From Nioella sp. MMSF_3534 (lineage in GTDB: Bacteria; Pseudomonadota; Alphaproteobacteria; Rhodobacterales; Rhodobacteraceae), in the NCBI RefSeq assembly GCF_030732985.1, contig NZ_JASHJX010000006.1, positions 1-64,000 on the forward strand: 64,000 nt of DNA, in the 5' to 3' direction. The notes beneath the pieces were generated by a model. The model did not search any database. It saw only the letters and a program-made list of their open reading frames with translations, and had not been told where the DNA came from. Both the position numbers and the translations under genes were made by a program. The number at the start of each line of letters is the position of its first letter. The stretch's first letter is position 1. This document shows, one piece after another, positions 32,343-40,638 of this stretch.

Positions 32343-33089
32343 ATGCTTATCAATGACCACCTCGCGAACATGGGCGAAACCCTGTTCCGCTGGCGCAGCT
32401 TCGTTCTGACACTGTTCATTCCCATCGTTTTCTTTGCCATCTGGCAGGGCGAGGCAATCGAGCTGCGCTTCGGCGACACCGTGGGGGAAATCTACGAGGC
32501 GATCTGCCTCGTGCTGGTGCTGACCGGTGTGGGTCTTCGGGCCTTTACGGTGGGATATGTGCCCGCGCGCACCTCGGGGCGGAATACCAAGGGGCAGGTT
32601 GCGGATTCGCTCAATACCACCGGGATCTATTCCGTGGTGCGCAACCCGCTCTACCTGGCCAATGCGATCGGCTACATGGGGGTGGCGCTCTATACCCAGT
32701 GGCTCTGGGTGGGGGCGCTGATGGCGCTAGTGCTGGTGATCTATTTCGAACGGATCATCGCCGCCGAGGAACGCTTCCTGTCGGACAAGTTCGGCCAGGA
32801 CTACAGCGACTGGGCCGCGCGCACCCCGGCCTTCTTCCCGCGCCTGTCTGGCTGGGTGAACCCTGCTCTGCCCTTCAGCTGGCGCACCGTCTTCCGCCGC
32901 GAGCATCCAAGCTGGCTCAGCACCATGACCATGATGTATGCGCTCGAGATGCTCTCGACCTGGCGCAAGGGTGAGGCCCTGTCAGACGCCACGGCCTGGC
33001 ATGTGGCGATGCTGGCGGTGATCGCGCTTCAGATCGTGATGATGGCGCTGAAGAAATGGACCCGGTTTTTCCGCGTGGACGGGCGCTGA
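32343..33089 (+). CDS. Integral membrane methyltransferase, ICMT/PEMT-like
   Basis: A 248-residue membrane protein with about five hydrophobic helices. The ICMT-type SAM-binding signature is clear: GIYSVVRNPLYLANAIGYMG (R-x-P-x-Y), then ERIIAAEERFLSDKFGQDYS (E-E-x-x-L...F-G-x-x-Y). These enzymes methylate carboxyl, phospholipid or isoprenoid groups at the membrane. The extension after residue 165, including a last hydrophobic helix, is longer than in short ICMT-like proteins. Start ATG 32343 has an AAGGA site 8 bases upstream. Its stop is followed at once by palindrome cluster E. Confidence 0.8.
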   Translation: MLINDHLANMGETLFRWRSFVLTLFIPIVFFAIWQGEAIELRFGDTVGEIYEAICLVLVLTGVGLRAFTVGYVPARTSGRNTKGQVADSLNTTGIYSVVRNPLYLANAIGYMGVALYTQWLWVGALMALVLVIYFERIIAAEERFLSDKFGQDYSDWAARTPAFFPRLSGWVNPALPFSWRTVFRREHPSWLSTMTMMYALEMLSTWRKGEALSDATAWHVAMLAVIALQIVMMALKKWTRFFRVDGR

Positions 33090-33096
33090 TCGACGC

Positions 33097-33182
33097 GGAA
33101 GAATTTTCCAGAAAATTCTTCCAAGCACCAAATTTTTCTGGAAAAATTTGCAGACCGGAAAACTCTTCTGGAAGAGTTTTCC
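33097..33182. repeat. Palindrome cluster E (three hairpin arms, variant type)
   Basis: Three arms fill the 96-bp gap between convergent genes: GGAAGAATTTTC/GAAAATTCTTCC around CA (33097-33122), CAAATTTTTC/GAAAAATTTG around TG (33129-33150) and GGAAAACTCTTC/GAAGAGTTTTCC around TG (33157-33182). The arms are AT-rich and centred on TCTGGA or TCCAGA instead of TTGCAA/TTCGAA. Confidence 0.85.
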
Positions 33183-33185
33183 GTC

Positions 33186-33665
33186 TCAGAACGCCTCGGG
33201 CCGGGCTTCGCGCGCCATGTGGTCAAGAACGGCATTCACGAATTTCGGCTCGCGCCCTTCGGGAAAGAAGGCGCGGGCGACGTCCACGAACTCGGTAATC
33301 ACCACCTTGGGTGGTGTCGCCGAGTCCAGCAGCTCCGCCCCCGCAGCCCGGAACAAGGCCCGGATCGTCGGGTCGATGCGTGCAATCGGCCATTTCGCAA
33401 CAAGCGCCCGGTCGGTCATCTGGTCGATCTTCGCCTGCCAGTTCACCGCGTCATCCAGCAGCTTGGTGAAGAGGTCGGGATCGGCCTCGGCCAATTCCTC
33501 GCCCGCCACTTCCTGTCCGAAACGGAAATCGAAGAACTCGCGGCGCACCTTCTCCACCGTTTGCCCCGCGGCCTCCATCTGGAAGAGCGCCTGCACGGCG
33601 TAAAGCCGGGCCGCCGATTTCATCTGGCGCTTTTCGTCTTTCGTGGGGCCCTTTTGGGTGGTCAT
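33186..33665 (-). CDS. nusB: Transcription antitermination protein NusB
   Basis: A 159-residue all-helical RNA-binding protein that forms the boxA-binding NusB-S10 complex in rRNA antitermination. Recognised from SAARLYAVQALFQMEAAG at the N-terminus and the C-terminal pattern PPKVVITEFVDVARAFFPEG with FVNAVLDHMARE, matching I-N-E-a-v-e-l-A-k-x-f. It overlaps ribH by 4 bp and is the last gene of the ribB-ribH-nusB operon, a common arrangement in alphaproteobacteria. Confidence 0.95.
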   Translation of the reverse strand: MTTQKGPTKDEKRQMKSAARLYAVQALFQMEAAGQTVEKVRREFFDFRFGQEVAGEELAEADPDLFTKLLDDAVNWQAKIDQMTDRALVAKWPIARIDPTIRALFRAAGAELLDSATPPKVVITEFVDVARAFFPEGREPKFVNAVLDHMAREARPEAF

Positions 33666-34213
33666 GCGCGGCTTGGTCCTTTTGCATCGCCGGCAATCAG
33701 CATCTCGCTGCCCGCCGGTTTGAATCCGATGCCGCCTTTAGGCGCTGCGAACTTCCGCGTCAACGCGATAAGGTGGAGCGCCGCCGCAGCAGCCCCGCCG
33801 CCCTTGTTCTGATCGGCGGGATCGGCGCGCACTTCCGCCTGTTTGCGGTTTTCCACGGTCAGGATGCCATTGCCGATGCAGGCCCCTTCCAGCCCCAGAA
33901 GCTGGATCGCGCGGGAACTGTCATTGCAGACCGTGTCATAATGGGTGGTCTCGCCCCGGATCACGCAACCGATGGCGACGAACCCGTCGAAATTGGCCTG
34001 CCGATAGGCGATGCGGATCGCCGTGGGCACCTCCAGCGCGCCGGGCACTTCGATGATCTCATGATCCGCGCCCGCCTCGTCCAGCGTCGCAATCGCACCC
34101 GCGATCATGTTGTCGGCGATATCCTTGTAATAGGGCGCGACGACGATCAGCACTTTCACCGGCTTGTCAAAGGACGGCAGGGGCAGCGTGTAGTGGGATT
34201 CGGAACCAGCCAT
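33662..34213 (-). CDS. ribH: 6,7-dimethyl-8-ribityllumazine synthase
   Basis: A 183-residue enzyme that joins 5-amino-6-ribitylaminouracil and 3,4-dihydroxybutanone 4-phosphate, the penultimate step of riboflavin synthesis. Motifs: VPGALEVPTAIRIAYR, then FVAIGCVIRGETTHYDTVCN with the catalytic His, and GILTVENRKQAEVRA. A Lys-, Gly- and Ala-rich C-terminal tail makes it a little longer than the usual 155-160 residues. It overlaps nusB by 4 bp and starts 4 bp after ribB. Confidence 0.96.
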   Translation of the reverse strand: MAGSESHYTLPLPSFDKPVKVLIVVAPYYKDIADNMIAGAIATLDEAGADHEIIEVPGALEVPTAIRIAYRQANFDGFVAIGCVIRGETTHYDTVCNDSSRAIQLLGLEGACIGNGILTVENRKQAEVRADPADQNKGGGAAAAALHLIALTRKFAAPKGGIGFKPAGSEMLIAGDAKGPSRA

Positions 34214-34217
34214 AGTG

Positions 34218-35339
34218 TCAGCCTTTCATGATCGGGCGCGTGCCCACGATGGAAAGCCCGAAGGCGTCGAGACCCAGATAGCGGGTCGAGGGCGAGTCGG
34301 TCAGAAGGATCAGCTCGTGCAGGCCCATCTTGGACAGGATCTGCGCGCCCAATCCGGTACGCTTGATGGTGCGGGGCCCGTGTTCATCTTCCGCCGCAAA
34401 AGCCTCTTTCCGGGGCGCACGGATCAGGCAGATCGCCCCCCGGCCCTCCTCTGCAATGATCCGCATTGCGGTCGGCAGCTCTGCGGTCGGCTTCGGACCC
34501 AGTCCCAACAGATCCGCCCCGGCCTGCAACGCATGGGTGCGGATCAGAACCGGCTCATCGGTGGTGATGTCCCCCTTCACCAGCACCACATGTTCAACGC
34601 CATGGGTCTGATCGGTGAAAATCCGCATCTCCCATTCACCACCGAATTCAGAGGTCACCATATCGCGGGCCGTCTCAACGACCAGGTTATCGCTCCGCGA
34701 GCGATAGGTAATGAGGTCCGAGATCGTGCCAATCTTCAGCCCGTGTTTCCTTGCATAGTCCACCAGATCAGGCAACCGGGCCATGGTGCCATCTTCCTTC
34801 ATGATCTCGCAGATCACCGAAGACGGGTAATGCCCCGCCAGTCGCGCTACGTCGCAGCCCGCCTCGGTATGGCCCGCGCGCACCAGCACCCCCCCACGCC
34901 GCGCGCGCAGCGGGAAGACATGACCGGGTGTGGCGATATCAGCGGCGGTGCATTGCGGGTCAATCGCAGTCTTCACGGTCAGGGCGCGGTCGGCGGCGGA
35001 AATCCCGGTAGACACGCCCTCCCGCGCCTCGATCGACACCGTAAAGGCCGTCTCGTGGCGCGAGGAGTTGTTCACCGTCATCATCGGCAGGCCCAGTTCC
35101 TCCACCCGCTCTGCAGGCAGGGTCAGGCAGATCAGCCCGCGCCCATGGGTGGCCATGAAGTTGATCGCCTCCGGTGTCGCGAAATTGGCGGGGATCACAA
35201 GATCGCCCTCGTTTTCTCGGTCTTCATGATCGACGAGGATGAACATGCGGCCCTGCCGGGCTTCCTCGATGATCTCCTCGATGGGCGAGATCGCGTCCTT
35301 GAAATCGGTCTCGACGGGCCCGGGGGTCTCGAATGTCAT
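34218..35339 (-). CDS. ribB: 3,4-dihydroxy-2-butanone 4-phosphate synthase with degenerate RibA-like half
   Basis: A 373-residue protein. Residues about 10-210 are RibB, which converts ribulose 5-phosphate: ILVDHEDRENEGDLVIPA, FMATHGRGLICLTLPAERVE, FPLRARRGGVLVRAGHTEA and AGHYPSSVICEIM hold the metal- and substrate-binding residues. Residues about 215-373 align with GTP cyclohydrolase II but lack the zinc Cys set (C-x10-C-x-C); the region reads RTHALQAGADLLGLG. The second half is therefore unlikely to act on GTP, and a separate RibA is expected elsewhere. The ATG at 35339 fits homology. It is first in the ribB-ribH-nusB operon; no FMN riboswitch is visible upstream. Confidence 0.93.
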   Translation of the reverse strand: MTFETPGPVETDFKDAISPIEEIIEEARQGRMFILVDHEDRENEGDLVIPANFATPEAINFMATHGRGLICLTLPAERVEELGLPMMTVNNSSRHETAFTVSIEAREGVSTGISAADRALTVKTAIDPQCTAADIATPGHVFPLRARRGGVLVRAGHTEAGCDVARLAGHYPSSVICEIMKEDGTMARLPDLVDYARKHGLKIGTISDLITYRSRSDNLVVETARDMVTSEFGGEWEMRIFTDQTHGVEHVVLVKGDITTDEPVLIRTHALQAGADLLGLGPKPTAELPTAMRIIAEEGRGAICLIRAPRKEAFAAEDEHGPRTIKRTGLGAQILSKMGLHELILLTDSPSTRYLGLDAFGLSIVGTRPIMKG

Positions 35340-35480
35340 TATGGTCCCTTTGCACCTTGGCTTGGGCAGGAGATACCGCAGCCTGCCCCCCGATACCAGT
35401 GAAGACCCGCCCAAACAGGTGCTGGACACGACGTCATTGCGCAGCCTAGCCTCCGCAAAACCGCACAGGAAAGGCCCGCG

Positions 35481-36536
35481 ATGCGCTTCTCTCGCATGAT
35501 CACCGCTGTTGAAGCCCATGCCGAAGGCGAACCGGGTCGCGTCATCACCGGGGGCCTGCCACCGATTCCCGGCCAGACGGTGTTCGAAAAGATGCAGTGG
35601 TTGCAGGCAAATGCCGACGATATCCGCCTGCTGATGCTGCGCGAACCGCGCGGAAACCCGGCGCTGTGCTGCAACGCCCTCGTGGAACCCTGCGACCCGG
35701 CGGCGGATGCCGGTTTCATCATCATGGAGCAGACCGAATACCCGCCCATGTCGGGCTCGAACACCATCTGCACCGTGACGGTTCTGCTGGAAACCGGCAT
35801 CCTGCCGATGGTTGAACCGGTGACCGAGCTAACGCTGGAGGCCCCGGCGGGGCTGATCCGGGTCCGTGCCGAGTGCAAGGACGGCAAGGTCACCCGCGTC
35901 ACCTTTCACAACGTGCCGTCCTTCGCCCTGCATCTCGATGCGGAGATCGAGGTCGAGGGCCATGGACGGGCCCGCGTCGATGTGGCCTGGGGCGGGATGT
36001 TCTATGTCATCGCCGACGCGGCCCAGTTCGGTCTGGAGCTGACCCCGGAAAACGGCGCAGAAATGGTGCGCCTGTGCGAGGCCCTGCGGCGCGCCGCCGC
36101 CGCGCAACTGCCCGTCACCCACCCCGAGAACCCGGCCATCACCGGCCCCACGATCTCGCAACTGACCGGCCCCGCGCAGCAGGCCGGCAACCACGGGCGC
36201 AGCGCCGTCACGGTCTCGAACAGCGTCTCGGCCCCGCCAAGTCCCCTGTCGCTTCCCGGCGCGCTCGACCGGTCCCCTTGCGGCACGGGCACCAGCGCGA
36301 AACTGGCCTGCCTGCATGCCCGCGGCCTGCTGGAACCCGGTGAAGACTACATCAATGAAGGCCCCATCGGCACCACCTTCACCGCAAGGATCGAGGGCCT
36401 GACCCAGGTCGGCCCCTACCCCGCCATCATCCCCAGCATCGCCGGACAGGCCTGGATCTACGGCACCAGCCAATACATGCTCGACCCCACCGATCCATTC
36501 CAACACGGCTTCCGCGTGGGCGATATCTGGGGCTGA
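35481..36536 (+). CDS. Proline racemase superfamily enzyme (hydroxyproline epimerase/dehydratase type)
   Basis: A 351-residue protein of the proline racemase superfamily. The first active-site residue lies in PMSGSNTICTV, where Ser replaces the Cys of MCGH in true racemases; the second is Cys in DRSPCGTGTSAKLA. The Ser-Cys pair is known from members acting on trans-4-hydroxy-L-proline (epimerisation) and/or trans-3-hydroxy-L-proline (dehydration). NEGPIGTTFTARIEG near the end is also conserved. Which activity dominates cannot be told. It is divergent from ribB and lies 83 bp before the VOC gene, possibly co-transcribed. Confidence 0.87.
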   Translation: MRFSRMITAVEAHAEGEPGRVITGGLPPIPGQTVFEKMQWLQANADDIRLLMLREPRGNPALCCNALVEPCDPAADAGFIIMEQTEYPPMSGSNTICTVTVLLETGILPMVEPVTELTLEAPAGLIRVRAECKDGKVTRVTFHNVPSFALHLDAEIEVEGHGRARVDVAWGGMFYVIADAAQFGLELTPENGAEMVRLCEALRRAAAAQLPVTHPENPAITGPTISQLTGPAQQAGNHGRSAVTVSNSVSAPPSPLSLPGALDRSPCGTGTSAKLACLHARGLLEPGEDYINEGPIGTTFTARIEGLTQVGPYPAIIPSIAGQAWIYGTSQYMLDPTDPFQHGFRVGDIWG

Positions 36537-36619
36537 CGCACAGATCCCCTGCGCCAGTCGGCATTTGGCTTTGGCCGCGTTTGGGTTACCATCCCTCCAA
36601 CAGAAGGGGAGACGATACC

Positions 36620-37201
36620 ATGCGCAAGCTACAGGTTCAGGGCGTTCACCACATCACGCTGACCGGTGCCGACCGGCAGACCTCGATTGATTTCTGGGAA
36701 GGGGTACTTGGCATGCCCTTCATCTTCGACCAGCCCAATCTGGACAATCCGCGCGAAGGCCATCTCTATTTCGATCCCGGCGACGGGCGGCTCATCACCA
36801 TCTTCACCAATGAAGACCGCACCCCCGATCCGCGCCGCACCCCCACGGAACCCGGCTGCGTCCACCATATCGCCTTCAATGTCAGCAAGGCCGTGTTCAG
36901 CCAATGCGTGACCCGGCTCGATGAACGCGGGATCAGCCATTCCGGCCCCAAGGATCGCGGCTTCATGGATTCGATCTATTTCAAGGATCCGATGGGCCTG
37001 ATGATCGAGCTGGCCTGCTACCGGTTCGAGCCGCCAGTGGGTTGCACCCATGCCGATGTGATGATCGAGGCGCACCGGATGCGCGTCGCGGCGGGCGACT
37101 ACAACATTCAGGAAAAACATCTCGCCGATGCGATCGAGCTTCTGGTCGAACGCCGCCAGCAGACCCTGTCCGCTGACCGTTCCCCGAAGAATCCCTACTG
37201 A
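36620..37201 (+). CDS. VOC-superfamily (glyoxalase/ring-cleavage dioxygenase-like) protein
   Basis: A 193-residue single- or double-motif VOC protein. The opening VQGVHHITLTGADRQTSIDF carries the first metal His, and a second half has CVHHIAFNVSKAVF with another His and FKDPMGLMIELACY with the metal-binding Glu. Such enzymes bind Fe, Mn or Ni and catalyse ring cleavage, isomerisation or lactoylglutathione-type reactions; the substrate is open. The ATG at 36620 has an AGGGGAGA site 8 bases upstream. It follows the hydroxyproline-type gene on the same strand. A 3'-end element with a hairpin starts right after the stop. Confidence 0.85.
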   Translation: MRKLQVQGVHHITLTGADRQTSIDFWEGVLGMPFIFDQPNLDNPREGHLYFDPGDGRLITIFTNEDRTPDPRRTPTEPGCVHHIAFNVSKAVFSQCVTRLDERGISHSGPKDRGFMDSIYFKDPMGLMIELACYRFEPPVGCTHADVMIEAHRMRVAAGDYNIQEKHLADAIELLVERRQQTLSADRSPKNPY

Positions 37202-37202
37202 G

Positions 37203-37257
37203 TTTCTTCTTGGCGCCAAATACTCCCGCCGGAGGCACGCAACGGTGCCTCCGGCGG
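37203..37257 (+). repeat. Interspersed 3'-end element, copy 3, with hairpin
   Basis: The core CTTCTTGGCGCCAAATACTC begins 2-5 bp after the VOC stop and runs into a 13-bp perfect stem, CCGCCGGAGGCAC (37226-37238) with GTGCCTCCGGCGG (37245-37257), around a 6-base loop. No U-tract follows. Confidence 0.8.
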
Positions 37258-37374
37258 ATCGTTTGGTTATCGCGACTCCCTCACCACCCATCCGTGGCAA
37301 CGCGGCCCGAGGAGGGCCCCGGAGGGGCCTGACGAGGGCCGCCCCCGGATCGATGCCGAAGGCAGCGAAACCGC

Positions 37375-38886
37375 TCAGTCGTCCGCGACCCCCTCGGCCC
37401 GCAGCCGTGCGCGCCGGGCCCGGTAGCTCGGCACAACGACCAGCAGCGCGGCGATGACCAGCAGTGCCAGGGTCATCGGGCGTTCCAGGATGAAGCCGAA
37501 CCCGCGATAAAGCTGCATGGCCCGTGCGAAATTGTCTTCCAGCATCGTCCCTAGGATGAAGCCGATCAGCAGCGGCGCCAGCGGGTAATCCGCAAACCGC
37601 AGGATCGTCGCGACCACCCCGAAGCCCACCAGCAACAGCAGTTCGGTCGAGTTGTTCTGGCCGATATAGGACCCCATCAGGGTGAAGAACAGGATGAACG
37701 GGATCAGGTAGTTGCGCGGAATCGCGAGGATCTTCGCGATATAGGGAATAAGCGGCAGGTTCAGCACCAGAAGCACGAGGTTGCCGATATACATCGAGAT
37801 GATGACCGCCCAGAACACCTCCGGCGTGTCGGTCATCAGCCGTGGCCCCGGCGTGACGTTCAGGGCGATGAGCGCACCAAGCAGGATCGCCGTGGTGCCC
37901 GAGCCCGGAATGCCAAGCGTCAGAAGCGGCACGAACGACCCGGTACAGGCGGCATTGTTCGCGGTTTCCGGGGCCGCAAGCCCCTTGACCGAGCCCTTGC
38001 CGAATTCCGCCTGTTCCTCGCCCTTGGCGATGTTGCGCTCCACCGCGTAGCCCAGGAACGAGGCGATGGTCGCCCCCGCCCCCGGCAGCACGCCGATGAA
38101 GAAGCCCTGCAGCGACTGCCGCCCGATCACGGGGGTAATCGCCTTCGCCTCGGAGCGGCTGATCCGCAGGCCGGTGATCTTGCCGCTTTCCCCCTGTGCC
38201 GCGCGGGCCGGGTTCATCACCAGGAACAGTGCCTCGGGCAGGGCGAACATCGCCATGGCCAGCGTGATGAAGGAAAAGCCCGATTGCAGCTCCATCACCC
38301 CGAAGGTGAAGCGCGGCATGTTGGACAGGGCGCCCTCGCCCACTGTGCCCATGATCAGGCCGAGGATCGTCATCATCAGCGCCTTGCCCACCTGGCCGGT
38401 GCCCGCAAAGGCGGCGATGGCCGACAGGCCCACCACCATCAACGCGAAATATTCCGCCGAATGGAACAGCAGGGCCACGCTGGACAGGGCCGGCGCGAAG
38501 ATCATCAACAGGATCGCGCCGATGGTGCCGCCCGCGAAGCTGGCGATGGCGGCGATGGTCAGCGCCTTGCCCGCCATGCCCTTCCGGGCCATGGGATAGC
38601 CGTCGAAACTGGTCGCAACCGTGCCCGCGACCCCCGGCGCGTTCAGCAGGATCGACGAGGTGGAGCCGCCGAAGATGGCCCCGTAATAGACCCCGGACAG
38701 CAGGATCAGGGCCGCCGTCGGATCGCCCAGGCCGATGGCCACGGGGATCATGATCGCGATGATCGACATCGGCCCGAGACCGGGCAACATGCCGATCAGC
38801 GTGCCGATGACGCACCCGAACACCACCATCATCAGGTTCACCGGGGTGACGGCGGCGCTCAGACCGAGCAGAAGACCTTCAAGCAT
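37375..38886 (-). CDS. tctA: Tripartite tricarboxylate transporter, large permease subunit
   Basis: A 503-residue inner-membrane protein with 10-12 hydrophobic helices and the TctA signature GTLIGMLPGLGPMSIIAIMI near the N-terminus, plus YGAIFGGSTSSILLNAPG and its inverted-repeat partner GFFIGVLPGAGATIASFLGY. It forms the translocation pore of a secondary transporter driven by an ion gradient and fed by a periplasmic binding protein; substrates of the family are citrate and other carboxylates or aromatic acids. Last gene of the tctC-tctB-tctA operon. Confidence 0.94.
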   Translation of the reverse strand: MLEGLLLGLSAAVTPVNLMMVVFGCVIGTLIGMLPGLGPMSIIAIMIPVAIGLGDPTAALILLSGVYYGAIFGGSTSSILLNAPGVAGTVATSFDGYPMARKGMAGKALTIAAIASFAGGTIGAILLMIFAPALSSVALLFHSAEYFALMVVGLSAIAAFAGTGQVGKALMMTILGLIMGTVGEGALSNMPRFTFGVMELQSGFSFITLAMAMFALPEALFLVMNPARAAQGESGKITGLRISRSEAKAITPVIGRQSLQGFFIGVLPGAGATIASFLGYAVERNIAKGEEQAEFGKGSVKGLAAPETANNAACTGSFVPLLTLGIPGSGTTAILLGALIALNVTPGPRLMTDTPEVFWAVIISMYIGNLVLLVLNLPLIPYIAKILAIPRNYLIPFILFFTLMGSYIGQNNSTELLLLVGFGVVATILRFADYPLAPLLIGFILGTMLEDNFARAMQLYRGFGFILERPMTLALLVIAALLVVVPSYRARRARLRAEGVADD

Positions 38887-38898
38887 CGTGCTGTCTCC

Positions 38899-39390
38899 TT
38901 ACAGGAAGCTGGGCAGCGGGCTCAGGTAGATGCCAAGCACCTCCTGCACCAGATACCAGATCGACCCCGCGGCAATGGCCGCGACGGGGATCATGATGTG
39001 AAACTTGCGTTCCCCGAGGATCGTCCCTCCGAGAACAAGGAACCCGATTGTGGCCCCCAGAAACCCGAGCGACCGCAGGGTCATCGCATAGGCGACCATC
39101 AGCGCCAGCAGGGCGATGGCCTGCCCGACGTGATAGTCCCCGATGCGGCTCAGATCGATCACCCCGTCCTTGGCCTCTTCGCCGTCCTTCGGCGCGGGTT
39201 TGGGGGAAAGAAGGACGAACAGGCCGACGATGACGCCCGCGATTGCAAGGATCTTGGGGAAGGTCGAAGGCCAGATCGGGTTGCGCTGAAGGATCGGCGG
39301 CAACAGGTGATCCATGGTGAAGAAGGCGGCATAGCCATAGACGCAGCAGATCGCCACGAATGCCAGCGCGATCCAGCGATCAAGCGCCAT
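38899..39390 (-). CDS. tctB: Tripartite tricarboxylate transporter, small subunit
   Basis: A 163-residue membrane protein with four hydrophobic helices (for example IALAFVAICCVYGYAAFF and ILAIAGVIVGLFVLLS), a layout typical of TctB. The loop after helix two carries KPAPKDGEEAKDG. TctB is required for transport together with TctA; its exact task is unclear. Its stop lies 12 bp before the tctA start, so the two are co-translated. Confidence 0.88.
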   Translation of the reverse strand: MALDRWIALAFVAICCVYGYAAFFTMDHLLPPILQRNPIWPSTFPKILAIAGVIVGLFVLLSPKPAPKDGEEAKDGVIDLSRIGDYHVGQAIALLALMVAYAMTLRSLGFLGATIGFLVLGGTILGERKFHIMIPVAAIAAGSIWYLVQEVLGIYLSPLPSFL

Positions 39391-39500
39391 GTGTCATTCC
39401 TCCGTTTTCGATTGAGGCGGGCGGGGTGGGGCCAGAGCGGCGCGGTGCGCGGAAGGGCGGCCGCCCGAATCTCGGTCCGGATCGCGGTCCGGGGCGTATT

Positions 39501-39529
39501 CCCCCGGTCAGCCTCTGGCCGACCGGGGG
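39501..39529. promoter_or_regulatory. Stem-loop between tctC and tctB (attenuator or mRNA stabiliser)
   Basis: CCCCCGGTC pairs with GACCGGGGG around an inner GCC/GGC stem. No U-tract follows on the minus strand. A structure in this place usually lets the binding-protein message outlast or outnumber the permease message. Confidence 0.6.
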
Positions 39530-39547
39530 CGTGGTTCAGGGCAGGGC

Positions 39548-40534
39548 TTAGAGGAAGCCGAGATCCCGCATCAGGTCGCCGATCTGGGTTTCCTGCGCTT
39601 CAAGGAAGGCTTCGAACTCGTCACCGGGACGGAAGATGTTGACCAGACCCATGCGCGCGCGCACGGCTTCCCATTCCGGAGTGTCCATCATGGTGGCCAG
39701 CAGGTTCTGATAGGCGGAGACGGTCTCTTCGGGCATGCCCGGAGCCGCGAAGAAGCCGCGCCAGTTGACGAACTGGGCGTCGATGCCCTGCTCGGCGAAG
39801 GTCGGTGCGGCGTCATAGGCGGCCACACGCTCGGGCGCGGTCACGCCGAGGATGCGCACTTCGCCCTGTTCGGCCAGTGCCACCGCTTCCGAGAAGCCGG
39901 TGGACAGCGCGTCGATCTCGCCCGACAGAAGCCCGGCCATGGCCTCGCCACCGGCGTCATAGCCGATATAGTTGAAGGCGGTCGGGTCTTCGCCCGCAGC
40001 CTGCATCACGATGGCCGCCACCAGGTGGTCCATGCCGCCCGGTACCGAACCGCCGCCAATGGCGAAGTCCATCGGGCTTTCACGATAGTTTGCCAGGGCC
40101 TCGTCCATCGAGCTCAGCGGGCTGTCGGCGGAAACGACAAGCGCGGCGTAGTCGCCAACGGTGCCGGCAACCAGCGTCAGGTCGCGGAAGCTCTGTGCGA
40201 TTTCACCGGTCAGGGCGCGGATCACGATGGGGGTGGAATTCACCATCAGCGTGCCCTGGCTCGACTCTGCGTTCTCGATCAGGTGGGCAATGGCCACGCC
40301 ACCGCCGCCGCCGGACATGTTCTCGAAGCTGGCCGTGCCGACGAGACCCGAGTTCACCAGCGCCTCGCCGGTGCCGCGCGCGGTGCCGTCCCAGCCACCG
40401 CCGGCGCCACCGGGGATCAGGAAGTGGATGCTGTCCATCTGCTGGTGACCATCGGCCAGTGCAGGGGTGCCGAGGCTCATCGCGGCAACCGCCGCAGCCG
40501 CAAAGGCCCGACGGGTCAGGTTCATTTTCATCAT
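39548..40534 (-). CDS. tctC: Tripartite tricarboxylate transporter, periplasmic binding protein
   Basis: A 328-residue protein of the TctC/Bug family. The N-terminus (MMKMNLTRRAFAAAAVAAMS, then LGTPALA) is a signal peptide with a twin-Arg TRRAF motif that could be Tat-type. The mature part holds IHFLIPGGAGGGWDGTARGT, the ligand-loop motif of Bug proteins, and MPEETVSAYQNLLATMMDTPEW. The ATG at 40534 has a GGAGGAG site directly upstream; 40531 and 40525 are alternatives. First gene of the tctCBA operon and divergent from the response regulator gene, which probably controls it. Confidence 0.92.
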   Translation of the reverse strand: MMKMNLTRRAFAAAAVAAMSLGTPALADGHQQMDSIHFLIPGGAGGGWDGTARGTGEALVNSGLVGTASFENMSGGGGGVAIAHLIENAESSQGTLMVNSTPIVIRALTGEIAQSFRDLTLVAGTVGDYAALVVSADSPLSSMDEALANYRESPMDFAIGGGSVPGGMDHLVAAIVMQAAGEDPTAFNYIGYDAGGEAMAGLLSGEIDALSTGFSEAVALAEQGEVRILGVTAPERVAAYDAAPTFAEQGIDAQFVNWRGFFAAPGMPEETVSAYQNLLATMMDTPEWEAVRARMGLVNIFRPGDEFEAFLEAQETQIGDLMRDLGFL

Positions 40535-40638
40535 TGTCTCCTCCCAGTTTGACAAAGAGGGGCGAGTGCCCATGACTGAAGGAAAGCACCCAAACCTGAC
40601 ATTCACCTGTCACGCGCAGAGAAAGGCCCGCCCCGCCG

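Noticed and set aside
35340-35480. FMN riboswitch before ribB
   Set aside because: The conserved RFN core (AGGGCGGGGYGAAA-like) is absent from the 141-bp gap on either strand.
36629-38815. 728-codon minus-strand frame over the VOC and tctA genes
   Set aside because: Repetitive low-complexity translation out of frame with tctA; both overlapped genes have clear motifs.
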